From Membranipora membranacea (Eukaryota; Bryozoa; Gymnolaemata; Cheilostomatida; Membraniporidae), in NCBI GenBank assembly GCA_914767715.1, contig OU612068.1, positions 18,226,001 through 18,290,000 on the forward strand: a stretch of DNA of 64,000 bases, written 5' to 3'. A program made the translations under genes and the position numbers. The number at the start of each line of letters is the position of its first letter. Position 1 is the stretch's first letter. This document shows positions 1-14,900 of the stretch, piece by piece. Below the pieces are notes generated by a model that did not search any database, was not told where the DNA came from, and was given only the letters and a program-made list of their open reading frames with translations.

Positions 1-1113
1 ACTTCTTAGTGTATGCTTTACTCAGCGATGCACATCGGCTATGTTACAAGTATGACATAGGAGGCTCAGCGGGCAGGGTGACATCTCTCACATCCGTGAC
101 AGGCAATGTATTCAAGTAAATAAGAAACATCCTATGTGGTGATTAAAATCATCACCAAAACTTCCAAGAGCTGTTTTCAGGCTCATTATTAAACACACTT
201 GTTTTTTTTAAAGAAATCAGCAATTATTCGATGATTCTACAACTTGCGATTTTTATATGCGTTTAGTACTAATCAATGTGGTCGATCGCTGAGCGATTTG
301 TCAATTTTCGCCACATTTTTCACAGATCTTTCGAAGAGGTCATCATGGTGCATTATGTAACACACCTAGAAATAGCAGCTTAGAATAAATTAAATCAATA
401 ATCAGTGATACTAAATGGTCATTGAGGTATTTCTTCTGGTTTGAGAACTCATCAAGGGCACTCTGGAATCACATACCAACATCTGGAGGAATCCCAGAAC
501 CCAACGATGGCATGATCCATAAATAACTAAGGACTGTCACAGCCTTACTTAGATTGCAGATTAGGCAGAATTATCAACAGTGGGTGACTAGGTTCATGTG
601 AAATCTTGTGGCCCTGCTCAATTTATGTTAGCCAATAATTCTCATTCTCCAATTCTGGACTAGATTGCCCTGGCTATTTCAGATCTATCGTATCTGACCA
701 GAGGATTTGACACTATAACCACCCAAGCTTCCTTTTTAGGGTTACGTTTGCATACACTTGTAGCTGGCAATGAATCAGCAACGACCAAAAAACTAGGATG
801 CAAATTATTTAGAACAGACCACAGGTATTGTGCCGCAATAAAATAAATTTTTCTCTGTTATTTCCGCAACATTTTAAAAATCATAATGATAATATTGTGG
901 CATGTTTCTTTGGTTTGAGGCAGGAAAAAATAGAGTAAGAGCTCAGCTAGGATCTTATGGTTTTACATGTGGCCAGGTTTACCATGACCCCAGGGTGGGT
1001 AGTGTAAATAAGTGGTGAGGTAATTGCTCAGCTAAGCACATGACTAAGTGATTATCAACCATTGCACTTTTTTCCTTCTACAAATTTGACAACTAGACAA
1101 TAGGTCTGCTCAC
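1..1113. other. Intronic sequence (last intron of PRPF19)
   Basis: Sequence downstream (minus strand) of the exon ending at 1114 with donor GTGAGC. I looked for the missing C-terminal Prp19 exon on the minus strand and did not find it, so this stretch should all be intron. No other coding signal, RNA gene or clear repeat was seen. Confidence 0.6.
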
Positions 1114-4100
1114 CTAACATCTGTGCCACCGACAGCGAGATATGTACCGCTGTGGTCGAATCGAAGAGCTTTCACCTCGTAGTTACTGTCTAGCGTGATG
1201 GTCTTAAAGTTACTCAGCCTTCTCAAATCCCACAACTTCACCACAGAGTCGTCAGCGGCAGTAGCCAAATAGAAACCTAGAAAGTAAAACCAAAATCCAA
1301 GTAGTCATTCGACCATTTAACTGGTTATTCAGATTATCTGCAGGATTATTTGGGTATTATCTTCCCAGAAGCATTTATCACACTTCATCATCATATTGGC
1401 ATATGTTGAGTAACCAGGAAAAATTACACAGATCATTTTAAGCGAGGGTGGGAACAATTGGAATCGCTGAGTCAAGCCGCTGTAATCAGGATTAAAAGCT
1501 TATGATACACATATTAATATTTAATAATAATCCTTTGCTTTTAGTGGAAAGTGTGAAATTTATTCAGTCACCGTCCATTGACACATCCGTATCGCTCAAG
1601 AAATGGCAAGAAAGTCGGTCAGGTAATATTTCATACAACCTAGGCACGTCACAAACCAGGTCAAAAGTTGTACTCGGTTTATGTGATAATGGGTAACAAG
1701 CAAAAAGTGAATTAAGAGAAAGGAACAAAATGGATAAAGCATAGCGCCTCGGAAATCCTCGCATCAATGTTGTTTTCAGTCATGTCATTGACATGCATAC
1801 CTAGAATGATTGCAATTGTTATCCTTGCATAAGTTAAAAACTTTGTGGTATAAAACCAGCAACAAAAGAGAGTTGGCAGCACTTTTCCCTTATTTGTTGT
1901 TTTGTTTTTTCCTGTTAATGTGTATTATTACCATTTACAGAAAACAATGTTCCTTACTTTTCTAGTAAATGTACAAGGAATTAAGATTACAGATCGCAAG
2001 CAACATGCGCTCTTATATTTTTGTATCAACATGCAGTATCGATAGATTGTGGTAGATACTAAGGTTTGCATTTCCTGAAAAACAACAAACTTGGCATACT
2101 TATCACACAAAGCGTGCCTACGCAACAATCCTGATACACACCCGAATTTTATTATATTTGGTTAATTCAGCCCGCCTATCCCAAATCGTCTCCGCTTTGC
2201 GACCATTCATTGCTTTTTCAGGTGAACGATTTGAATTCATGATGTAATATAAAGCATTTGTCACAAACTATGGGTTCTAAAGTGTGGTGGGGGAATAAAG
2301 ACTGTGGAAAAAACCACTAGTTTTATGACAACTACATGAGGAAATCTCTTTTTAATCTTCATTCTTTACAAAAGTACACCAAGTAATGTACATGAGTTGG
2401 GGAAGATAAGTGCAAAATGTTTTATTAAATCTTAGATAATTTTTCCGCAATTTATTAATAAGCTGGAAGCATGTGCCTAACTGCTTTAGTCTCCAGCCAC
2501 ACCCCGTGCAGACAATTTGTGGTTTGCTCGGTTCGCACATCATAGCTGTGATCCCTTGACAACTTTCGTCCATGATGTACAAAGTCTGCCCATTAAAAAC
2601 TATAAAGATCATAACCACGATCATAACCATTGGCGCATTATTTGAAACTCATCATTTAATACCTTAGCTAACCAAAGACAATGTAAAACATAATTAAATG
2701 TACAAGGACCACAGGTGCTCAGCACAGCAGATGCCAAACCATTAAGCTTCTACCCTCTGCCAGTAAATCAAACCAAATTCCTCTGTAGTTCAAACATAGC
2801 CAACATAAAACATTTACATACTGAGAGAAATAAGAGTTTTGCCTCATGATAAACCGTACCATTTTCAGAGAAGGCGATAGTGCTGATCGGTCCAGTGTGT
2901 CCAGGGAAGTTAGCCACATTCTGTCTCTCCTTCAGATCCCAAATCTTAATCACAGAGTCAGCAGTACCAGTGCCAAAGATGAGACCATCAGGATGGAATT
3001 GAGCGCATGTGGCAGCTAAAAATATTTATTACATATTACATAAAATACGTGTACGTGTAGGAAATTCTTTGATAGAACAATGTGATCATCAGACCTCGTA
3101 ACTTACTGCGGAATATCAATATCAGATTGATCATCTATCGATTGCTGCCAAGAACAATTCCATGTAAGATCAACAGAAACGTGACGAATCTGATAAAGGG
3201 AATCCCATAAAAAAATTACATATGTTATCATGCTTTTCAATGACGGCCAGAAACACCTGTCCAATGTAAAAAGAGTGGTTCAGGTTGTTTTTGATATTAT
3301 AGCGACCAACAACAACGAAAACAACAGTAGCCAAATATGAGTCATTATTCTATGTAAATCCTTATTGTGAATAAGCAGTATGGTTACTGCTGCCAACACA
3401 TGATTGGCTTACAGATCGATCAACATTTCATATTGTGAGTTACTGTTTCCCAAAAATTGAGGTAACAGTACTTCCATCCCCCACTGCCAAAATCACGAGC
3501 ATGGTTTGATCTAGTGTCCTCGGTGAGCTTTATCTGTCATAACTGACTGTCAATGGCCATACTTACTTCTAAGGCCTGGCATCTTGGTTGTAATCATTTT
3601 TGAAAGCCAATGGGTAAAATGGCAAATTTTCCTAAATTTTCTATTCTAGTCATTTATATATTATAAACAATTGGACACTAGATAAGACTGGTGTAATCTT
3701 GCTGCCATGCCATTCTCACCATTGTTGTTTCCCTCTCCGGCAGCGACTCTCATCAGAACCTTACCAGTCTGTATGTCATTGAATGCCCAAAACTACAATC
3801 AAATATTCCAAAGTTATTTATGACTTTCAGACACAATTGAAATAGTTACAACATGTAGGTAGCATAGCTGTAATTTCGCCTATATTATAATATTTCAATC
3901 TAATTTAGGACATATCGGTATTTTTTATCACATGCTACCAGAATAGACTGCACCATGTGTTAAGCATTTGCTTCCTATTTCTATGACATAATATCTTAGA
4001 AATAAATAAAACTGTGAATTACCTTCGGCTATATTTACCATCATGATTATTGCATATTTTTAATGACACAATAGAGTGACAGCATTTCTTAGCAGTGAAT

Positions 4101-7100
4101 CCCCTTTTACCTGCTGGGAGAATATCTTTATTTATATGTTGGTGTTGGCGCAACCATTTAGCAATATTTGGGTTTTCAGTTTGTTGTCAAATGCTGACAG
4201 AATTCAGGCAAAAACCCTAAGGCATTTTTTAGGAAACAAATAAATGTTGGCAAAAGCTACTGCATACGGCGCCCTACAGTGTTGATATTGGAGCATCAAT
4301 CCCCCATTAAAATAGATAGCAATTTTTCGTGCGTGTAAATCTCTAATGGAAAATTCCGAGACAAGAAGACAAAACATAGACAACCTTAATTTTCAAGCTC
4401 TCCAACTTTTATACAAACTGGAAAAATGACAATAATTCAACTGTTAATCTAAGGCGATGACTAGGCATGTTTTACCTATACAGTTTTACTATCACTCACC
4501 CCATCAGTAGAAGAACTGAGAAGGTAGTCACCGGTGGCGTGTAGACTCAGGCCCGTAACTGGTCCTTCGTGGGTTCTCACTATCTGCCCGCATTGGGCTT
4601 GCTGTACACCCCATACTCTGATACTAGCATCTGGAGATGCGCTGAATACCAAGTCCTGCAAAAATACATTTTTATGGCTAATAAAAATTTATTACGGATT
4701 ATTAGATGATGGTATACATAAAATTTCTCTGACAAAAATAAACTGGCCATTGTGTGACGATAATTACTCAGACACCTGCAGTTTTTCCTTTTAAATAAAT
4801 CTGCAATATTGTAGCCAGGGAATCCCAATTGCTGATGCATAAGGTCACACACAGGGTTCCATTGTCCCCCATACGTTTTTTAAATATAAATTCGGGATAT
4901 ATTTTATCAGTGAAATATTTCAAACAGCGTTATTCCGTCAGGTTAAATCATTAAAACAAGGAAATCCTCAGTATTACAAATCATTTCGTGATTCTTATCA
5001 GCAGATTTGTCACCAAACAATGTAATGTGACCATCACGAGCTACAAAAATGACAATATAAGCTGGAAATAACTTATGACCCAACTGTGTGTATGTGGATG
5101 GGAATTTCTAGATTTGTTAGTATGAGGATATTCCTAATCACAGGACATGTGTGGGCTCATTAATAACACAACCATGAACATTTTTTACATGTCGGTGCAG
5201 TTGTACCAAGTATACAAAAAAAACTGAATACAGGGATTTTGTATGTCAAAGCTGTTCTCTGCTGCTGAATAGCCTTTCATACTCTCACCTCAGTTGGATG
5301 GTATATAACGCTGGTGACCTTTTTAGTGTGGCCTTTAAGCACAGCAATGACTTGTTCAGTATCCTTGTTGAAGACGACAGCATTCTTGTCGTTTCCACCT
5401 AGAAAAAAAGCGGAGTTATCATGAACACGATGCATGTGCAGCTAAATGGAGGATAATTTTTTTACAATTGCAGCAACAATTATTACAATTATTACTTTTA
5501 TACAACTGTAGCAGAAGTTAAAAGAGTGTGTGCGTGCTTCCAATTTACACACGAGTTAGCTTAGAATGCTGGCATATGTTGCAGACACATCAGTGGCGCA
5601 TGTGCTGCTTATCAAAAAATTCATGTGCTGACATAAAACATGTTAGCAACTTTCCTTTTTGTAAAAAAGGCATAACCATTTAATTTGTCTTGGCCAAAAC
5701 CACTTTTATGTTTAATAATTATAGCGATTATTTCGATTATTACGTAGATCTGTAATAAAGTGTATGACTAATGGGACTGGTATGGTGTCAAAGGGTAGAC
5801 AGAGCATTTGGTACAGGCGGCCACAAAGTACAGCAGCTAAAATGGAGGGTAACCACTGAAAGCTAGAAAATTGCTGCAGGCCCTAGACAGGAAACTATGA
5901 GGCAGTTTATGTAGCAGTAACATTAACGATTATGAATGGTTATGGTAATGATGACCAGGCAATTTGTGGGAATGGTCAGACAGCGCTGTGTGTGGGAACC
6001 CAACCAAGGTGAGAGAAAGTTTCTCTACAGCGGCTATAACTCTGTGGTTATAACCAGACTTTGGGTCTTCACCACCAGGCTTTCCCAAGCAATCAAGATC
6101 ATATTCATTCTGTGGTTGGAATTACACCAAAATTATAGGGATCATTTTGATAAATCAAATGTTGATTGCCTGCATTATTAGTCTAGTTGATCATAATTGT
6201 TACATCAAACCATATGACAACAAAAGGTCCTGATGCAAGTATAGGCATAAATTTAAAAATGCTAATTGAATTTGTTTTAAAGAAAATATTCTAAGCTTGA
6301 CAAATGACCATCTGTGGCGCTTTCTACCAGCTGGGGGGGGGAGAAAATTATGTGAATCGCCATTTTTTAACCATTCATCATCGCTAATTGGGAGGGAACT
6401 GCAAAATTTATGAGCCATTAATAACTTTTTTTCTCAACCTGGTACAAATGCTAGCTAGATTTTCTCACTCTGGAGCTCTTATAATCTGTTAAATCATTAT
6501 TAAATCACGACAAACCAACCGCCTTCATTCAGCGAAATCCCAGCTTTTCAGCTATTTAAGCCCACTCATAACTCAAGAATTATGACACAGTCGCCCATTT
6601 GACCACTTGGGTTCGCTGAGAGGTTGTGAGCCAGGACCGGGCATTATATTCATATTGTCTCAGTACGTTTTAAAAGTTGCAGGTTTTATAGCATTAGTTA
6701 CATAATAATGTGATTTGCTGTTAATTAACAGAGCCAATAACTTATTAATTAATCTGTGCCTAAGCTGGCTTAAGTTACGCATGTACCTGTAACCACTTTC
6801 GAGGTGTCGGAGAGTTGAATATCCAATGAAAGAATTCCAGGTATTCCAGCACTGTGCAGACCCTGTAAATAAAAGAAATAGAAAATACATTGTCAATTTG
6901 TCAGACAGTGAAGTGGCTACGAATCACGGAGCAGCCAGTGCATACAACTCTGACTGTGCAACATAACAGGATCCAGGCTTCCGATTGTGTGTCAAAAATG
7001 TTTTTCTGCGGTTAGACGAAGGAATTGTCACCTTGCCGATTAAAATGACGTGGGTGTCTATAAAATTATTTTTCAAAAGTGAGTGGTGTTGAACACTCAT

Positions 7101-10100
7101 AAGCTCTGCAGATATGCTTTATGCTTCCTTGTTTTGGGGAACACGGTGACTGCACTAAGTACCTAGGTCATCCTGCCCTGTGAACGACGATGTCGCAATG
7201 AATTAATAACATATTATATCAATTCATCGCTTGCAAAAAAACATTCACAAAATTCAACCTGCTTTGTAGACGAAAACAAAAATGGTTAGATAAGACAATT
7301 ATTTTTATCCCCAATCTTTACTCAGTAAGTTTATTTGGAGTGTTTACATCTCAGGCGAATATGACAGAAAGCCGTGTCCCGCCTTTTCAAAATATGCAGT
7401 GACACATCAATCAATAGAAAATTAAACTTTTTCAAGAAAGTTTTGCAGAATCACATCACAGATTGTGCAAGAAGGATAAAAGGTTAATGCGCTGTATAGG
7501 GGACTCCATATCTAGGCATAACAAAACATGTAAGCATGCATGCCAAATTTTCAGCCGGTTTCATCCTTTATTTGTAGGCAACCTATTTCATCATTTGGCT
7601 GATAGGTCAAATTATTCAACCCATTCCGATTTCAGCACAGAAAATAAAATCCAAATTGTGACCTCCTGACTTACAGTATGTGAGGCCAACTGTCGATAGT
7701 TTGAGATGTCTTCAGATGTGGCCAGACCTTCAGGCACGGTCTTTCCACGTCTCTTTCTCTCGTTGGTGAGGATGTCGGCTCTTCCCTGGATCTTGTTTGT
7801 GATGTCCTCAGACATACCAACCTCCTGCAACACCAGACCTTCATCTCCAGCGGCTGATGGGGGCTGCTCATATCCCTACATAGACAAACAATACAGGTTA
7901 ATCATAAAAAAACTGTGATTAATATGTAGGGTATTTCAGCTGGAGCATTTTCTAGGAAGAAAAGCACCGCTGTGACACTAATGACCGTCATAACAAAATT
8001 TGGTTGGAGTGAAATATTTTTCAACATTTTTGACAACCGGATTTGTACGCAGGTAGTGCAAAAATAATAAAATCATAATTGATCAAAATTATCGATTATT
8101 AACAGGAGGTAAAACCAATCATGTCTAGCAATTCCTCGCAATCTGCAAGTTTGCACCTGCGTTATATATTATGCATATTCACACACAAATTCATGTATGA
8201 ATTTCAATATTCTTGAAAAAAACAGGGACAAGACATGACTGTTCAATATAAAATATAAATTATCAGAGGTGATAAAACATCAATTGGAATTTTCAGCATG
8301 CTGGTAATAAATCATTTTTTATGGCTATCATGAGATGAGGTTACATAATGTCTGCAAATACTTCTGTCATTTCAGGAAATGATAGCGTACAAATTTCAAG
8401 TGGCATGGCCATTATAATTTTTCCAATGATACAACTGTTCTTTGTCAGCTCTGTTAAATTTGAAAGAAACACAGATACTGTATATTTGATTTGACAGAAT
8501 ATTTGAACCTGTAGAAGAACAGTAGCAGTTTGGCATCCTGAACAAGAGTGCATCAAGGACATTCACAAGTGGAGCATTAGAATTTTTTGCCCACAGTCTC
8601 AGCCAGTGATAAAAAGACCACAGAACTAATTGACCGTCATGTATTACAGCACAAGTCTCCAAAATCTTAGTAATGAGAGATGCCAGCCTGATTACATTTC
8701 AATGAATGTATAACACTATTAATTACGTAGAGTTTTAGTAGGTGGTTTAGATCGGAGACTAATTGAGACAGGTTGCAGCTGTGTTAAGAATGCACCTAGG
8801 AACCAAAAAGTATATTATTTGTATAATGAGTGTATCATTTTTGATTGCTCTGGTTATCCAGTCAAATTAAAATTAATTAGGGCAAAAATCTACACCCTTG
8901 TATAATTCTTGAGATGGAACTGATTTAGATATTGGTCAGATTTGTGGGAAGGTAGGTAGGTACATTGGAGTTGAACCCAAATTGAGTGACATCTGAGCGC
9001 ATGTACTGGTATGCCAATTATCTGCACTAGAATAAAGGTTTAGTTCATCACAAGCACCAAGTGCATTAGGCCTACCAAATGGATTATATCATTTTTCTAA
9101 AAATTATTATGAAATTAAAATGGCAGCGTTTTGATCCAGCAAATAATGGTAAAAAATGGCAGCCTACCAAATGGATTATATCATTTTTCTAAAAATTATT
9201 ATGAAATTAAAATGGCAGCGTTTTGATCCAGCAAATAATGGTAAAAAATGGCAGCGGCCTAACTGGGAGCTGATGGTATTTATTCACAGACAAACATTCC
9301 ATTTTAACATTGGGTACCATTGTAAACGGATAACCAAATGAAGTATTTATGATTATGGGCCCACCAAGGGTTCTATACTGCATACTCCATTTAAAAGTGA
9401 GACCTTCTCTACATGATGTGATCACCATATCAGAATATGGCATAATCAGATTGAAATTAACTGCTCCATTTTTTAATGAACACCATCAGCCCCGGAACAA
9501 CCCCATTGAAGAGACTGACATATTCTAATACATTGTAAAAATGTGCTGCATCAAAGACTTTTTGGTCTGGCTATCATCACACACTCAGTGTTACCATTTA
9601 ACCTCCCATAATTACCCCTGTCATTGCAATCTCCTGCTGTGAGACCCTCTACGCAAACTATTATTTATTAAACAATAAAAAAATAATATGTTTGTTACCT
9701 GCTGGGCGTATGCTGTAGCGGTAACTGCCATACCAGCCTGGGGTTTGAGTGTGGCCAGGGCCTCTCTGGCAGCTGTCACCTCCTTGGTCAATCTTGCTAT
9801 CACACGACAAGCAGCATCATGCTGATACAGGGCGTGAGATAATTCTAAAGTAGAAAGTGAGATAAAAATACCCATGCTGTGTGATGGATGCCTCAATAAA
9901 ACAAAAGCTGAGATCACTGACATCAGCATGATTACATTTTCGAATTTTTTGATAGGTTAAACATATACAGTTTAGTCTCAGCTAAAACAAGAGGCCATCA
10001 ACACTGCTTTCGCTGTTTGATATTAGCTCATTGAATACAGCGTCATAAGCATATCTAATCAAGTTATCTCATTCTTAATCTCAATCGTAAAATATAAAAG

Positions 10101-11929
10101 CCAACATTTCACCAACATTCTACTGAGCACCAACATCTTCATTTAAAAGTATTTTTTGTGTTGTGACCTCATCAACCAAAGACCACAACACAAAGGATGA
10201 ATGGAGAAATGAGAAGACATTTTTTCTAAGGCTGGTGCAACAATCACAAATGCCTATTATTGTCATCAAAGGGATGATATGTGGCTGTGCAGCACAGAAT
10301 TGAGACTGTCTGAGAATATGAACCTTGTCTCGCTGTCTGTAGCTGCTGTCTAAGAGTGAAACTGTGCAACATAACAGCATCCCACTCATCTTGTAAGGAT
10401 TTCAGGATAGCAGGTATACTTGTTGCTGTGGGCGGCCTCGGTTTGGCTAGATTGGTTGCTATAATATACAGATGAAAACATTATTACGTTTCGAATATAT
10501 GATATGTGTAAAGAAATCACACAAGCTTCTCCAAAATACCATCGCTGCATCATTTAGGCCCTTGGTGAAGAAAGCTCCAAAAGTAGATGTGGATTAACCT
10601 AAGAAAATATTTCAAAAATGAAATGAATTGAAACTATGGATCTCACCTTTGATTTCAATGAGCTGTGATATGTCTAGTGACTCGTTGTTTATGGGATCAC
10701 ACCCATTCTCATTAATATACTTCTCTATCAACCTTTTCTCAAATATTGCACCTGACACAGGGGAGACAACTGGCTGCTCTGGAATTTCATTGCTTACTAC
10801 AAAAAAATCAACAACGGTTATATTTAAGGTTAAACATTTATACATAATCGACTAACTGGACTAACTATTTTGACAGAATCATGTAGGATATAAAGCCCTC
10901 TTGAACAGAACTGTAACACTGTTGATATACTTGCAGTTTATCCTCACACTAAAGGGTTAAGTGAAATTGACGTTACAGCAAAACGAATATTTTTGTGTCA
11001 TAGTCGTGGATCACATTACATGCGTCGTAGAGCAAGTAGACCTGTTTCTAATTTAACGGGCAGGGGAAATTATGACTACATTTAACTCTAGTATTTTTCT
11101 ATTACATTGGCCTATGCAAAGCTTGAGAATCAATAGAGACATTTACTCATATGACTCAAGGGCTATTCTCACATCCTGAAATCTGGAATACATCTCGCAA
11201 AGTTAGGTGTATATTTATCTATGTTGTACAATGTACATACCCTTATCTTTATTGAAGAGTTTGTGTTGTAAGTTAAGTTCACTCACACAGCTAGGAACCC
11301 AAGAACTAACTAACTAACAAGGAATCAGCAACAGTGAATGTGGATTCCAACTCTGGTTTACACTAGATTAGTACTTAAATGAATGCTACAACTCTGCTTT
11401 ACAATTCCCTCAAATAGGTGACATAAACATTCTGACAAGCTGTCATAGCATTTGGGGAACTTTTACTAGCAAAATGCCATGGAGAACTACTACTTACTAA
11501 ACTTCTACTAGCAATCAACTAGAACTACATTCAGTTCAACACTACTAGCTAGTAGGTAGTAGTTTTACACATCAGATCACTGTTCATATTCCACCCGTAA
11601 GACTAGCAAGATTTTCACAGAAAGAAGAAAGTGATTGGAAACTATATTTCAGTGATTGTCAATTGAACACAGAGAGAAGGAAGAATGATAACTGAAACAA
11701 TGAATCGATGAGTTGGTTTTTATTGTGACTATAACTTTAAGCAGATATTTTGGGCCATAATTCCTACATAATCATCAGAATTTCCATCAATTAAGACCCT
11801 CTATATGGTGCAGAACTAGTTAAAGCAATTCATGTTAGCTGTCAGGGCATGTAGTAAGCACGGTGTCATAAAAAATAATCCTAAATACATTCATTGATTG
11901 AAAAACTTACTCGCACAGGAGAGCGCCAT
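1114..11929 (-). CDS. PRPF19: Pre-mRNA-processing factor 19 (PRPF19/Prp19), U-box E3 ligase, 3' end off window
   Basis: Prp19 is the U-box E3 ubiquitin ligase and scaffold of the spliceosomal NineTeen complex. Eleven coding exons were found on the minus strand: 11911-11929, 10647-10796, 10324-10458, 9699-9844, 7675-7875, 6787-6862, 5289-5398, 4500-4655, 3720-3792, 2860-3015 and 1114-1276. They join in phase to 461 residues; vertebrate Prp19 has about 504. The start reads [15 protein letters not shown], close to the family N-terminus. Exons 1-2 carry the U-box ([26 protein letters not shown]). Exons 3-4 carry the tetramerising coiled coil ([23 protein letters not shown]). The WD40 propeller runs from exon 6 on ([53 protein letters not shown]). 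Exon 3 ends at a weak donor (GTTCAT), supported by phase. The last exon (about 42 residues and stop) lies left of base 1. Identity is near certain. Confidence 0.96.
9071..9254. repeat. Exact 92-bp tandem duplication in a PRPF19 intron
   Basis: Two head-to-tail copies, 9071-9162 and 9163-9254, each beginning CCTACCAAATGG and ending AAAAAATGGCAG. By eye they are identical at every base. They lie in the 1.8-kb intron between the exons at 9699-9844 and 7675-7875. No coding or splice role is visible. The lack of divergence suggests a recent duplication, or a collapsed or duplicated assembly artefact. Confidence 0.97.
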
Positions 11930-11939
11930 GTTTGCGATT

Positions 11940-11947
11940 TCTCGCGA
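11940..11947. promoter_or_regulatory. TCTCGCGA motif next to the PRPF19 start
   Basis: The octamer TCTCGCGA lies 11-18 nt upstream of the PRPF19 ATG. It is eight bases of the palindromic TCTCGCGAGA element known from TATA-less housekeeping promoters in animals. The position (5' UTR or core promoter) and the housekeeping role of the gene fit, but one short motif is weak evidence. Confidence 0.25.
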
Positions 11948-14900
11948 TACACAAATAGTCCTAATAGTCTAGAAATATAAATCTAATGTTAGATGTTAAA
12001 TTTCCGATAGTTTAAGCTTTATGGACCGGTCTATAAAATGCAGACCAGTATTAGATGAAAAATGCATTGTGAAAACACTATTTTGAAATCCTTGTTGTAC
12101 CACCAATAGGGAACACCAAGGGTGATCACTCTGTCTTCCTGGTAGGAAGGGCTTTTTTTGATCATAAACCAAAGTGTAAATCTATGTGATTATAGGTACC
12201 CATAGGAAAGAGACAGCTAAAATATCATCATCTCATCACCTGAAAACCTTCCTTTTTTGGTATTGATTGAAATGAATTGATCCAGATTAATATATTTCAT
12301 GATGAGACTGTCTGTATTTAATTAACCTTGTCTCCATAGCACAACAAGCAGTGCCTTTCTTGTCTCAGTCAATATGTTAGGCCAAGCGCTGGCTACTCTA
12401 GTTCTACTGATTCTGATCTCAGGATAAGATTAAGTTAGTTGCGTTTTATGTGGCGGGGTGATAGATCATAATATTGCAATAGTAGTCACGTCACTGTCAG
12501 GTATGGAGGCGGCTTGGTAGACAGTGTTTACTTATTCCTCCGCATTCACAGACGGAAAAAATCTTTTCAGCGTAGCCTGAGGCACAGGCCTCCTGTAGTT
12601 CTTGCAATTCTAGTTTTGTGGCCTTTAGTCTTTACCACTGGGGCAATCGACCACTGCGCTGGACTGGGCTTACACAAACTACAGAAAGCATGTGGACTGG
12701 GGATTTACATTACAATCAACTAACTAAACTATCAGCTGTCTACTATAAAGTGACTAGTACTAGTTAGTAGGCCTAGTATTGGGCATGAATCAAAATACTA
12801 GAGAAAAGGGACTGACTTTGCAGCTCACTGCTAACATAATATTGTTTATGAAGGACTGCCGGGTTGGTACTAACGATTGCAATACTTCTAGCATCAAACA
12901 ACAGTATGTTTCATAACTTTTGGCTTCGGTTTGGAGCAAATGGGGCGCAATCGATGGAAACATTAAACAAGTTTCAACTGAGATAAACTAGATAAATTTA
13001 TATATACAATACTTGGATTGGACTGTTTTCAGCTCAATTAAAATTATTTAATCGTGAGTTTCAAGTTAAAAAACAACCCAAATTTAATCCTCATATATTA
13101 TATTATGTTATACATTGTATTATAATCCCCAATATTAACTTGATTAGGGAACATAAATATTACCAACCACAATCAATTCCTGTGACCCAGGCAACGTTGA
13201 AGAGCTGGATCTTTGTAGGCTGCATGATGATGTATTTTGAATAGGGCTGGGAAATAATCACGATATTTAGAAGATTAGCGCGATTACTCCATATAAAGAT
13301 TAATCTGATTAACTCAAAGATTAATTTTAATCTTTAAATTTTCTTCTTTTTTTTCAATTTTTTTTTCATTTTATTGGCTGTTCAGGCCAATGAGAACATG
13401 CAATATCGAGATGGAAAGTATAGGACTATGCTGATTGTAAGAAAAAGGCTCAAAAGTCTGGTCAACTTTTCCAAAAACAAAACTAAAGGTGATTACATTT
13501 ACATGTAGCTATAAAATAATGACTCAACAAAAGTTTCCTATTTGAGAGGTAAGCTCATCATAAGTCCATATCGATAAAACAGATATTGTTATTGCTTGAT
13601 TTCTTCTTCGGTGAGTGGTCCTGTGAGTGGTCAACCTGATGGGAAGATTAAAAGTAAGAGTAATCGCAGATTAACTGAACATGTCAAGATTAAGATCAAT
13701 TTTCTTTAATCTTGCACAGCTCTAATTTTGAAACATGCTAACAAAATCCGATGAACTGTGTTCAAGACCAAAATTGAGATTACTCTAAGATTGAATGTAC
13801 CAGATCATTTTCGATTTCAATTAAAAAAAGGCATTCTGATTTCTGAAGCTCTTGACAAGCTATGTTTGCTTTATTACAAGTTTGGTTTTCTAAGGGATTC
13901 CACATTCCCTATTCCCACATTCCCTATTCATGAAAGAACTATTTCATTAAATTCCATGTTGCTAGATTCATGAAGGATTATTGTTTCCTTAATGATGAGG
14001 AGAGTAGACACAAACCATAAACCCAAGGAATGTATTCGCCTGTAGGGTAGTTGTATTTTCAATTGAGCTTGTTGCCCACAATATGTTGTGGTGTCTTTAG
14101 ACACAGCAAAAATAACGCACATTTTTGTGTTACAATGACCTGTTATGTTACGTATCTTAAAAAAAATGTATGAAAGTAACATGAGCCATAAAATCAGATA
14201 AGTTTAGGCTTGGCCAGATCACATGAAACGAGACAGATACACACATATGAAATCTCTATGGATAGATATATATTCTCAAAAATAAAAGTCGAAGTATTTT
14301 TAGGGCAACTTGCAACCCTTGGGCTACCATAGATGACCAATTTTTAATCCACAATGAATCCTTCCATTACATTATGTTCTTAGCTGTATAATAGCTATGT
14401 TTTCAGGCAATTTTTATTAAAAAATTATAATTTGAGAAAAATAATAATTAATGTAACTCTGTACCACCTGAATAAACAAGCGGAAAATCAAGGTACTCAA
14501 CATCCTGCTGCATTTTTTCAACAAGGAACATGAACAGGAAAGGCTAGCTATTTTCGCAGGCAGCATTAGTTGTATATAGGCCTACATATTTATTGAGGTT
14601 TCATAAAATATTGAAACAGTTACTTAAAGGTGTGTATATAATAGACTAGATTAGCTGATGGCTGCATATTGTTATGATACAAGCTTTGAATCTAGAAAAC
14701 ATGTTTGACAATTTGTAGAGCTGCATTTACATGTGAGTCAATGCCACAATCTCAATCTTCCTGATTATAATGAGAACTCAATGTGTCAGCAAAATGCTCA
14801 ACTTAACTATACAGACTTGACTGAGTACTGATGCACTTTGTCCATACTGACAGGAAATGAAATGTGATCTGTTATAATTTGTGAGAGCGGGAGCAATTCA

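Noticed and set aside
12514-12723. Plus-strand open frame of 69 codons
   Set aside because: Short, not protein-like, and lies in intergenic DNA near the MITE.
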